14,322 nucleotides of DNA, taken from contig QHPA01000224.1 in the NCBI GenBank assembly GCA_003218935.1, forward strand, positions 1 through 14,322. Reading direction: 5' to 3'. The stretch is from Verrucomicrobiota bacterium (GTDB taxonomy: Bacteria > Verrucomicrobiota > Verrucomicrobiia > Limisphaerales > AV2). Position 1 is the first letter of the stretch. Every line of letters starts with the position of its first letter. Made by a program: the position numbers and the translations under genes. The notes below the pieces were generated by a model. The model was not told where the DNA came from and made no database searches. It saw only the letters and a list, made by a program, of their open reading frames with translations. Shown here piece by piece: positions 6,886 through 13,985 of this stretch.

Positions 6886-8154
6886 ATGACAATGATTGCG
6901 GAAACGACAATTTCGACACTGTCGAAAAAAATGATCGATTGGGAATCGCTGCGCGCAGACTTTCCGATTTTGCATCAGAAAGTCCATGGGCATCCGCTGA
7001 TTTACTTTGACAACGCGGCGACGAGCCAGAAACCGCGCGTGGTGATTGACGCGTTGCGCAATTACTACGAACGCGACAACGCGAACGTGCATCGCGGGAT
7101 CCACGAACTGAGCAATCGCGCGACGGCGGGCTATGAAGCCGCTCGCGCTCGAGCGGCAAAGTTCATCAACACCCGGAGCGCCGACGAGATCGTGTTCACG
7201 CGCGGCACGACAGAGGGGATCAATCTGGTTGCGCACGCGTGGGGCGGCAAGAACCTGAAGCCAGGCGACAAAATCCTGCTCACGGAGATGGAGCACCACA
7301 GCAACCTGGTGCCGTGGCAACTGCTGGCGGAGCGAACCGGGGCAAAGCTGGTTTATCTACCGGTGACCGGTGACGAAGGTTTGCTCGACTTGAGCAAGCT
7401 CGACTCGTTGCTGACAAAAGAAGTGAAGCTGTTCGCGATGGTGCACATTTCCAATTCACTGGGCACGGTGAACCCGGTGGCGGAGCTGTGTGAGAGGGCG
7501 CGGAAGCTCGGTATCGTGACGCTCGTGGACGCGGCGCAGAGCGCGGGGCATTGCCCGGTGGACGCGGGGCAGATCGGCTGTGATTTTCTCGCTTTCTCGG
7601 GTCATAAAATCTGCGGACCGACCGGCATCGGCGTGTTGTATGGACGGCAGGAGTTGCTCGAAGCGATGCCGCCGTGGCAGGGTGGCGGGGAGATGATCCT
7701 GAGCGTCGATTTCTTCAAGACGACGTACAAACACGCCCCGCACAGGTTCGAGGCCGGCACGCCGGACATTTCCGGGCCGATTGGACTGCACGCGGCGATG
7801 GATTATCTCGACGGCATCGGGCGGGACAACATTTTCAAACACGACCAGGAACTGGCAGGATACGCTTACGAACAATTGGCCCGCTTGACCAATATCCGAT
7901 TGTTTGGGCCGAAGACGGGCCGCGCGGGGGTGGTGAGCTTTCTGTTGAAAGACGTTCATGCGCACGACGTGGTGACGGTGGCCGACCAGCGCGGGGTGGC
8001 CTTGCGTGGCGGGCATCATTGCACCCAGCCGCTCATGCGCAAACTGGGGATCGAATCGACCGCGCGGGCGAGTTTTTATTTTTACAACACGAAGGCCGAG
8101 GTGGATCGCTTTGTGGAAGTGGTGCGCGAGATACAGAAGTTTTTTGCGGGGTGA
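6886..8154 (+). CDS. sufS: Cysteine desulfurase SufS
   Basis: A 422-residue fold-type I PLP enzyme (class V aminotransferase family) that removes sulfur from L-cysteine to make alanine and an enzyme persulfide. The PLP lysine is Lys241 in FSGHKICGPTGIGVLYG, and the catalytic cysteine is Cys379 in RGGHHCTQPLM. The 138-residue distance equals that of E. coli SufS (226 and 364). Other SufS marks are PLIYFDNAATSQKP near the N-terminus, VHRGIHELSNRAT, TEGINLVAHAWG, and VPWQLLAERTGAKL. The first 15 residues before MIDWESLRADFPIL are not conserved in my memory of the family, so translation could start at 6892 or 6931 instead of 6886. The gene is complete and should work with SufU. A GxxExxY-type repeat follows the stop codon. 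Confidence 0.96.
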   Translation: MTMIAETTISTLSKKMIDWESLRADFPILHQKVHGHPLIYFDNAATSQKPRVVIDALRNYYERDNANVHRGIHELSNRATAGYEAARARAAKFINTRSADEIVFTRGTTEGINLVAHAWGGKNLKPGDKILLTEMEHHSNLVPWQLLAERTGAKLVYLPVTGDEGLLDLSKLDSLLTKEVKLFAMVHISNSLGTVNPVAELCERARKLGIVTLVDAAQSAGHCPVDAGQIGCDFLAFSGHKICGPTGIGVLYGRQELLEAMPPWQGGGEMILSVDFFKTTYKHAPHRFEAGTPDISGPIGLHAAMDYLDGIGRDNIFKHDQELAGYAYEQLARLTNIRLFGPKTGRAGVVSFLLKDVHAHDVVTVADQRGVALRGGHHCTQPLMRKLGIESTARASFYFYNTKAEVDRFVEVVREIQKFFAG

Positions 8155-8158
8155 ATCG

Positions 8159-8189
8159 AACCACGGATGGACACGAATTAACACGAATT
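8159..8189. repeat. Solo copy of the GxxExxY-associated repeat
   Basis: It starts aaccacggatggacacgaat and matches the left arm at 2826-2855 in 25 of 30 positions, and the complement of the right arm (3003-3032) in 26 of 30. It lies five bases after the sufS stop, just as the first copy lies right after the sufB stop. No GxxExxY reading frame accompanies it. Confidence 0.6.
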
Positions 8190-8200
8190 GAGTCTGGCAG

Positions 8201-8242
8201 GGACGCCGCGCTGCGGCGTCCGGTCGGCCCGGCGGGCCGACC
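8201..8242. repeat. Twin 3-base-loop hairpins after sufS
   Basis: Two perfect 9-bp hairpins touch each other: ggacgccgc-gct-gcggcgtcc (8201-8221) and ggtcggccc-ggc-gggccgacc (8222-8242). There is no T run, so it is not a typical intrinsic terminator. The design matches that of 6386-6426, and it ends 15 bases before the next start codon. Confidence 0.7.
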
Positions 8243-8257
8243 CTACCTTAAGCGAAA

Positions 8258-8806
8258 ATGACAACGACAGAGATCATCGAGCGACGATCGACGATGCGGG
8301 AAGTGCTCGAAGCGTACCCAGGCGCACAACGGGCGCTGTTCCGGCGCTACCACATCGGGGGGTGTAGTCAGTGCGGGTTTCAGTCGGCCGAGACGCTGGC
8401 GCAGGTCTGCGAGCGCAACGGAGGTCTGAACGTTGACGAGGTTTTGGAGCACATCCGGACCAGCCACGAGCAGGATGCGAAGATTTTGATTGAGCCAAAG
8501 GAACTGGCTGAATGGTTGAAGCGTGATAAAACGGTCCGGTTGCTGGACGTGCGGTCGCGCGAAGAATTTGAAGCGGTGCATATTGCAGGATCGGTTTTGA
8601 TGTCACAACCCTTGACGCAGGAGATCATGGCTGAAGGCACGAACTCGCGACCGTTGGTCATCGTCGATCATCAGGGTAAACAGGGCCTGGATGCGGCGGC
8701 GTATTTCATGGGACACGGTTTGACGAACGTACGATGCCTGCGCGGCGGTATTGATGCGTGGTCGCAGGAAGTGGACAAGGGCATGAGACGCTACCGGCTG
8801 GTCTAG
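8258..8806 (+). CDS. DUF1858-like head fused to a rhodanese domain lacking the catalytic Cys
   Basis: A 182-residue two-domain protein. Residues about 5-70 resemble small DUF1858/ScdA-like helical domains: MREVLEAYPGAQRALFRRY, then GGCSQC with Cys36 and Cys39, plus Cys51. Residues about 76-180 form a rhodanese fold with LLDVRSREEFEAVHIAGS and CLRGGIDAWS. The active-site loop, normally a Cys followed by a phosphate-binding-type turn, reads VDHQGKQG here with Asp137 at the Cys position. The domain should therefore not carry a persulfide. It may bind sulfur-donor partners or regulate them, and the CxxC pair of the head could be the redox or metal-active part. It lies between sufS and the U-type scaffold, which points to sulfur or cluster traffic. 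Confidence 0.8.
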   Translation: MTTTEIIERRSTMREVLEAYPGAQRALFRRYHIGGCSQCGFQSAETLAQVCERNGGLNVDEVLEHIRTSHEQDAKILIEPKELAEWLKRDKTVRLLDVRSREEFEAVHIAGSVLMSQPLTQEIMAEGTNSRPLVIVDHQGKQGLDAAAYFMGHGLTNVRCLRGGIDAWSQEVDKGMRRYRLV

Positions 8807-8833
8807 CGCGACTTTGGACCATGATTTGATTGA

Positions 8834-8909
8834 ATTTACGATATGCGATTTACGATTTACGAACTGTGCTTAAATGTGGAGCCGGACTCGTAAATCGTAT
8901 ATCGTAAAT
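8834..8909. repeat. AT-rich inverted repeat before the U-type scaffold gene
   Basis: Arms 8834-8855 and 8888-8909, of the kind atttacgatatgcgattt, are inverted copies matching at 21 of 22 bases, 32 bases apart. Extra tttacga units follow the left arm. It fills most of the 108-base gap and stands out by its AT content. The right arm ends five bases before the next start codon, where a strong ribosome site is lacking. Confidence 0.65.
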
Positions 8910-8914
8910 CTGTA

Positions 8915-9418
8915 ATGAACGACGATTTGGAAAAGAGAATTCGCGAAGCGATGGCGAATCCGCAGAACGTAGGCGAACTGCCGAATGCGGATGCAGTGGG
9001 CACGGTTGGCAACTCCGAGTGCGGCGAGATGCTGCGGATGTGGATCAAATACAAGGAAGACCGCGGCAGGAAAGTCATCGACAAGGCGACCTTCCAATCG
9101 TTCGGCTGCGAAACGGCCATCGCGGTGGCGAGCCTGGCGACCGAGTTGATCAAAGGCAAAACTGCCGAAGAAGCGCTTTCACTGAAGACGAACGAATTGG
9201 CGGGCGACCTTGGCCCGCTGCCACCGATGAAGATTCATTGCGCGGAACTCGTGCAAGGCGCGCTGCGTTCGGCGCTGGAGCCTGAAGCGGAGGCGAAACC
9301 CTTGTCGTCCTCAACGTCCTCCGCTCAACCAGCGCCCAGTCTGCTCGACAGTTTCAACCAGCCGAAGGAAAGCGGAGTGAAGGTGATTTTTCTCAAAGAG
9401 GGTGAGCAAGGTTCCTGA
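8915..9418 (+). CDS. IscU/NifU-type Fe-S scaffold with a variable tail
   Basis: A 167-residue protein. Residues about 20-120 are an IscU/NifU N-terminal scaffold domain: DAVGTVGNSECGEM with Cys36, ATFQSFGCETAIA with Cys65, ATELIKGKT, and LPPMKIHCAEL with His108 and Cys109. LPPMK resembles the LPPVK motif that IscU uses to bind the HscA chaperone. Where IscU proteins have CGD, this one has CGE (Glu38), a change at a residue known to affect cluster release. Residues about 121-167 are a Ser/Ala/Pro-rich tail ending in GVKVIFLKEGEQGS, which I do not recognise. It lacks the ferredoxin and C-terminal domains of full NifU. It is a second U-type protein besides SufU in the same locus and may accept clusters or serve as a backup scaffold. 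Confidence 0.88.
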   Translation: MNDDLEKRIREAMANPQNVGELPNADAVGTVGNSECGEMLRMWIKYKEDRGRKVIDKATFQSFGCETAIAVASLATELIKGKTAEEALSLKTNELAGDLGPLPPMKIHCAELVQGALRSALEPEAEAKPLSSSTSSAQPAPSLLDSFNQPKESGVKVIFLKEGEQGS

Positions 9419-9737
9419 CTGAGTTCGATGGCAGGGCGCGATGTCCCCATCGCGTCGAAGCTGCGGCCAAAAAATAGTGGCACGGGCGTCTCGCCCGTGT
9501 GTTTCTGATTGGCGGCGGCCTTGCCTCTCGCTGGAACACACGGGCGAGACGCCCGTGCCACTACCCAGCGCAGAAAGTTGGCGGCGGCGAAGACTTTTGT
9601 GCCAGGTAGTCCAGGGCGCCCAATGAACGCGGGCCGAGTATAGCCCGCCCAACGGAAGCAGCGGCTCGCGAGGACGCTCGCCCCACCACACTCAGAATCC
9701 TCTTGCCACATTCCGCGATTTTCGTCACACGGTTGCC
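9419..9737. other. 319-base gap made of palindromic repeats
   Basis: No gene is visible. Close to the scaffold stop is a hairpin cgcgatg-tccc-catcgcg (9437-9454), without a T run. It is followed by the large inverted repeat at 9475-9563. Further on are gcgggc/gcccgc (9629-9634 with 9643-9648) and a ggctcgcgaggacgctcgcc stretch (about 9664-9683) that looks like another dispersed repeat. The gap separates the Fe-S locus from the hydrolase pair, so one of the hairpins may end transcription, but no typical terminator is present. Confidence 0.5.
9475..9563. repeat. 27-bp perfect inverted repeat, each arm itself a hairpin
   Basis: Arms 9475-9501 and 9537-9563 are perfect inverted copies, 35 bases apart. 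Each arm contains a self-complementary hairpin, cacgggcg-tct-cgcccgtg on the left and its complement on the right. It can therefore form either one long stem or two short ones. The core ggcgtctcgcc also occurs in the hairpin at 6386-6404. Confidence 0.75.
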
Positions 9738-11756
9738 ATGCGTTTACCCATTTTTTTCGCGTCGATTTTCTTTGCGCTGCTCATAAGCGCGGACGGTCCT
9801 TCCGACAACCTTCCTGACAAAGTCCGTCGCATTCCGCCGCCGGGAATAAAAATTCCCGACACCGATCGCCTCGAACTGGAAAGGGGCGTCGCCGAACTCG
9901 GCAGCCAGATCGAGTCGTTGCGCGCCGAGTTGAAAGGCAAACCAGCGCTGCTCGACCTGCTGCCGGACGCGCAGATTTATCACAAAGCGGTCGATTGGGC
10001 GCTGCGTTACGATGAATTTTACAAATCCAACGAAGTGCAATTCGCCAGGGCCATGCTCGTTCTGGGCCAGGATCGGGCCAAGTCGCTGCGGGAAGGCGTC
10101 GCGCCGTGGGCGAACGCGACTGGCCTGGTCGTGCGCGGCTATCTGTCGAGGATCGACGGCTCCGTGCAGCCGTATGGGTTGATTGTGCCGGCATCGTATC
10201 AGCCGGCGAGCGCGCAGAAGTTTCGGCTCGATTTCTGGTTTCACGGTCGCGGCGAGCAATTGTCTGAGTTTGCGTTCATCAATGATCGGCTAAAGTCCCC
10301 CGGCGAATTCAGTCCACCCAACACCTTTGTCCTTCACCTCTATGGCCGCTATTGCAACGCGAACCGGTTCGCCGGCGAAGTGGACTTGTTCGAGGCGAGC
10401 GACGACGTGCGGAAGCATTATCCCATCGACGAAAATCGCATCGTCGTGCGCGGTTTCTCGATGGGCGGCGCGGCCTGCTGGGATTTCGCCACTCATTACG
10501 CGGGCTTGTGGGCGACGGCCGCGCCGGGCGCGGGTTTTTCCGAGACCGCGGATTTTCTCAAAGTGTTCCAGAAAGAAACTGTGAAACTGTCCTGGTACGA
10601 GCAAAAGCTTTGGCACCTCTACGACGCCACAGATTACGCGTTAAATTTGTTCAATTGTCCAACCGTGGCTTACAGCGGCGAAGTGGACCAGCAGAAGCAG
10701 GCCGCCGACATGATGGCCAGGGCGCTGGCGGCCGAAGGCATCGAGTTGACACACATCATCGGACCGAAGACAGCGCATGCCTACGAACGAGGTGCGAAGG
10801 AGGAAATAAGCCGGCGCATTGACAGCATCGCAGCGAAAGGACGCAATCCCGTGCCGGGCAAAGTGAAGTTCACAACGTGGACATTGCGCTACAATCAAAT
10901 GCTGTGGGTCACGGTGGACAGTTTGGAGCAACACTGGGAGCGGGCGCGCGTCGATGCCGACATTGGAGAAACTGCGGTCCAAGCGACGACGAAGAATGTG
11001 TCGGCGCTGACCTTCTCCATGCGGCCGGGCGAGTGTCCATTGAACAATACGCAGAAACCCAAAGTTTTTCTGGATGGACAGAAACTCGAAGCGCCGCCGG
11101 TGATGTCGGACCGATCGTGGACAGCGCATTTTGTCAGGGCGGGAAAGAAATGGAACGTGGTTGATTCTACACAGGACGGGCGCCTTCGCAAACGTCACGG
11201 TTTGCAAGGCCCGATTGACGACGCGTTCATGGATTCCTTCATCATGGTCAAACCGACCGGCCAGCCGATGAACGAAAAAGTTGGCGCGTGGGCGACGACG
11301 GAGATGGACCACGCGATTGAACATTGGCGAAGGCAGTTTCGGGGCGAGGCGCGAGTCAAGGACGACATGGCCATCACGGACGAAGACATCGCGTCAAGCA
11401 ACTTGATCCTCTGGGGCGATCCGAGCAGCAATAAATTACTCGCGAGAATCGCAAGTCAATTGCCGATTGGCTGGGATGCGCAGGGCGTTCACACGCCACA
11501 GGCGCAGTATAGCCGCGACCGCTACGTGCCCGTGCTGGTTTACCCGAACCCGCTGAACCCGAAACACTACGTCGTCGTGAACAGCGGTTTCACTTTTCGG
11601 GAGTACGACTACCTGAACAACGCGCGGCAAACTCCAAAGTTACCGGACTGGGCGATCGTTGACATCACTGTCCCGGAGTCATCTCGCGCGCCGGGCGGAA
11701 TTGAGACGGCCGGCTTTTTTGATGAGCAATGGGAGTTCAAAGCTCCGGCGCAATGA
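9738..11756 (+). CDS. Secreted alpha/beta-hydrolase (prolyl-oligopeptidase-like), first of a tandem pair
   Basis: A 672-residue protein with a Sec-type signal peptide (residues 1 to about 19, LPIFFASIFFALLISADG), so it should be exported. An alpha/beta-hydrolase core lies at about 130-370. The nucleophile elbow GFSMGG places Ser241. Asp317 in SGEVDQQ and His347 in PKTAHAY are at suitable distances to complete a Ser-Asp-His triad. The rest, about 370-672, contains blocks such as HGLQGPIDDAFMDSFIM, LILWGDPSSNKLL and LVYPNPLNPKHYVVVNSGF, which I know only from similar uncharacterised bacterial hydrolases. The substrate is unknown; a peptide or an ester are both possible. No clear ribosome site precedes the ATG. 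Its stop codon overlaps the start of its paralogue. It has no visible link to Fe-S biology. Confidence 0.85.
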   Translation: MRLPIFFASIFFALLISADGPSDNLPDKVRRIPPPGIKIPDTDRLELERGVAELGSQIESLRAELKGKPALLDLLPDAQIYHKAVDWALRYDEFYKSNEVQFARAMLVLGQDRAKSLREGVAPWANATGLVVRGYLSRIDGSVQPYGLIVPASYQPASAQKFRLDFWFHGRGEQLSEFAFINDRLKSPGEFSPPNTFVLHLYGRYCNANRFAGEVDLFEASDDVRKHYPIDENRIVVRGFSMGGAACWDFATHYAGLWATAAPGAGFSETADFLKVFQKETVKLSWYEQKLWHLYDATDYALNLFNCPTVAYSGEVDQQKQAADMMARALAAEGIELTHIIGPKTAHAYERGAKEEISRRIDSIAAKGRNPVPGKVKFTTWTLRYNQMLWVTVDSLEQHWERARVDADIGETAVQATTKNVSALTFSMRPGECPLNNTQKPKVFLDGQKLEAPPVMSDRSWTAHFVRAGKKWNVVDSTQDGRLRKRHGLQGPIDDAFMDSFIMVKPTGQPMNEKVGAWATTEMDHAIEHWRRQFRGEARVKDDMAITDEDIASSNLILWGDPSSNKLLARIASQLPIGWDAQGVHTPQAQYSRDRYVPVLVYPNPLNPKHYVVVNSGFTFREYDYLNNARQTPKLPDWAIVDITVPESSRAPGGIETAGFFDEQWEFKAPAQ

Positions 11757-13780
11757 GGCGAGCAACGCGATTTCTATCGACCTTTATCGGATTGGCGGTG
11801 GTGTCCGCGTTGTCCGCTGCTGAGTTCGACCAACGCGGGGAGCGCCGCGTTCCGCCGCCGGGCATTCCAATTGCGTCTGTTGCCCGGCTGGAATTGGAAG
11901 AGGGCTGTACTCATCTGGCGGAGGCGATCGAGGAATTGCGGCGGTTGCTCGAGGACAGGCCGAACAAACTCGAACTGCTTCCCGACGTGGAGATCTTCCA
12001 TAAGGCGGTCAATTGGGCGCTGCGTTACGACGTGTTTTATCGGAGCAACGAAGTGGAAATCGCGCGAACCCTGTTGTCGCAAGGCATGCGACGGGCCGTT
12101 CAATTGCGGAATGGCGAGGCGCCGTGGACGACCGCGACCGGCCTCGTTGTGCGCGGTTACGTGTCGAAGCTCGACGGTTCAGTGCAGCCTTACGGACTCA
12201 TTGTGCCCGCGTCGGTTCAGGCCGACGCAAGGCGGGAGCACCGACTCGATGTGTGGTTGCACGGACGCGACGAGCATCTGAGCGAGCTGAAGTTTGTGGA
12301 CGAGCGCGAGAGGCGGGCGGGCGAGTTCACACCGGAGGACACATTTGTATTGCATCCTTACGGCCGTTACTGCAACGCGTTCAAATTTGCCGGTGAAGTT
12401 GACGTGTTCGAGGCATTGGAGCATGTCCGCAGGCATTATCCCATCGACGGGAAGCGAATCGCGTTGCGGGGCTTTTCGATGGGTGGCGCCGGGTGCTGGC
12501 ATCTGGGCGCGCATCATGCGGGCGTTTGGGCCGCTGTGGCGCCGGGCGCCGGCTTTGCGAACACAGCGGACTACCTTAAGCTTCAGCGCGGCCGGAATGG
12601 TCCGCCCTGGTATGAGCAGACACTGTGGCATTGGTACGACGCGACGGACTACGCGCCGAGTCTGTTTAACACCGACGTGGTTGCCTACAGCGGCGAGCTT
12701 GACAAACAGAAAGCGGCGGCGGACGCGATGGCCGCGGCAATGAAGTCGGAGGGACTGGAATTGGTCCACCTCATCGGGCCCAGGACTGAACACAAATATG
12801 AGCCGGAGACCAGGAAGGAATTGGCGAGGCGCGTGGACGAATTGGTCGCACAAGGTCGAAATCCGCTCCCCGTCAAGGTTCGTTTCACCACCTGGACGCT
12901 GCGATACAACCAGATGTCCTGGGTGAGCGTGGAAGGGTTGGAGAAACACTGGGAGCGGGCGCGGTGCGAAGCGGTGATCCTCAATCCGCACGAGGTTATG
13001 ATTCGAGCGGAAAACATCACCGCCCTTACGCTGTCAATGCCGGCGGGACTTTGTCCGTTGGACACAGGGCTTCGACCTGAAGTGCAAGTGAACGGGCAAA
13101 AGCTGGAGGCGCCACGGGCCGGGGCGGACGGCTCCTGGAAGGTGCGCCTGAGTCAGGGCGGAGAGCGTTGGTCTGTGGTGCACTCCTTTGAGGATGGTTT
13201 GTTGCGCAAGCGTCATGGGCTACAGGGACCAATAGACGATGCGTTCATGGATTCGTTCATCATGGTCGCGCCGACCGGACGGCCGCAGCATGACGAAATC
13301 GGCCGCTGGACAACCAACGAAATGGTGAAAGCCATAGCGGAATGGCGAAATCAGTTCCGCGGCGACGCGCGGGTGAAGCGGGATGACGTGATTACAACGG
13401 CGGACATCGCGGCAAGTAATTTGGTTCTCTGGGGTGACCCACAGAGCAACAAGTTACTGGCGAAAATGACGGACAAGCTGCCGATTTCCTGGGACACGGA
13501 GGCAGTGCGAGTTGGGAAAAAGAGTTTTGCCTCAAATGCCCATCTGCCCGCGCTGATTTATCCGAATCCACTGAATCCAACCCGTTACGTGGTGTTGAAC
13601 AGCGGGTTCACTTTTGCGCATCCGCGTTCGTCGAGCAATGCCGATCAGACACCGAAACTGCCTGACTATGCGGTGGTGGACATTCGCGGCTCGCCGTCGG
13701 TTGGCGTGGCGGGCGAAATTGTCGAAGCGGGATTTTTCGATGAGCAGTGGAAACTGGCCGACGCCCGCAAGCCCGAGTAA
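11753..13780 (+). CDS. Secreted alpha/beta-hydrolase, second of the tandem pair
   Basis: A 675-residue paralogue of the preceding protein, with similarity over nearly the full length. Shared blocks include VRGYxSxxDGSVQPYGLIVPAS, FKFAGEVDVFEA, FTTWTLRYNQM and HGLQGPIDDAFMDSFIMV. The signal peptide is at 1 to about 23 (RFLSTFIGLAVVSALSAA). Ser242 in GFSMGG, Asp317 in SGELDKQ and His347 in PRTEHKY repeat the triad. The ATG at 11753 overlaps the upstream TGA (ATGA), a pattern of translational coupling. An in-frame ATG at 11729 would put extra residues before the signal peptide and is less likely. Both copies keep all catalytic residues, so both are probably active and may differ in substrate. 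Divergence is spread over the length, which suggests an old duplication. Confidence 0.85.
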   Translation: MRRATRFLSTFIGLAVVSALSAAEFDQRGERRVPPPGIPIASVARLELEEGCTHLAEAIEELRRLLEDRPNKLELLPDVEIFHKAVNWALRYDVFYRSNEVEIARTLLSQGMRRAVQLRNGEAPWTTATGLVVRGYVSKLDGSVQPYGLIVPASVQADARREHRLDVWLHGRDEHLSELKFVDERERRAGEFTPEDTFVLHPYGRYCNAFKFAGEVDVFEALEHVRRHYPIDGKRIALRGFSMGGAGCWHLGAHHAGVWAAVAPGAGFANTADYLKLQRGRNGPPWYEQTLWHWYDATDYAPSLFNTDVVAYSGELDKQKAAADAMAAAMKSEGLELVHLIGPRTEHKYEPETRKELARRVDELVAQGRNPLPVKVRFTTWTLRYNQMSWVSVEGLEKHWERARCEAVILNPHEVMIRAENITALTLSMPAGLCPLDTGLRPEVQVNGQKLEAPRAGADGSWKVRLSQGGERWSVVHSFEDGLLRKRHGLQGPIDDAFMDSFIMVAPTGRPQHDEIGRWTTNEMVKAIAEWRNQFRGDARVKRDDVITTADIAASNLVLWGDPQSNKLLAKMTDKLPISWDTEAVRVGKKSFASNAHLPALIYPNPLNPTRYVVLNSGFTFAHPRSSSNADQTPKLPDYAVVDIRGSPSVGVAGEIVEAGFFDEQWKLADARKPE

Positions 13781-13854
13781 CCTCCGAAGTTTGAGATAGA
13801 ATGCGACAAGTCTGAAGAAAAGGAATGGGTGTCAACGCTCGCCCTCACCCCGGT

Positions 13855-13872
13855 CCTCTCCCGCAGGAGAGG
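13855..13872. repeat. CCCTCTCC-type palindrome after the hydrolase pair
   Basis: The hairpin cctctcc-cgca-ggagagg lies in a stretch with ccctcaccccgg before it and gagaatcg after it. It resembles the element at 651-756. Together with non-coding DNA it fills the 205-base gap (13781-13985) between the convergent hydrolase and Dabb genes. There is no T run, so terminator activity is uncertain. Confidence 0.6.
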
Positions 13873-13985
13873 GAGAATCGTTCGCCGCGCTCCGGCGCTC
13901 TCGTTCAATCACTACACTATTGACCAACACGTTCAGCGATCTGACCTGCTTCTTCCGGCTCCGCGCAAGGTGAACGCTGCTTGCC

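Noticed and set aside
2826..8189. CRISPR-like array from the repeated cacggatgaa and aaccacggat motifs
   Set aside because: The copies are few, inverted, far apart and not separated by regular spacers; there are no cas genes.
9441..9711. Small open frames on both strands in the 319-base gap after the U-type scaffold
   Set aside because: They translate inverted repeats (ARASRPCV-like and GETPVP strings) that recur when dispersed repeats are read as protein.
12179..12991. Open frame of 270 codons on the minus strand within the second hydrolase
   Set aside because: It is antisense to a conserved catalytic region and carries no recognisable motif.
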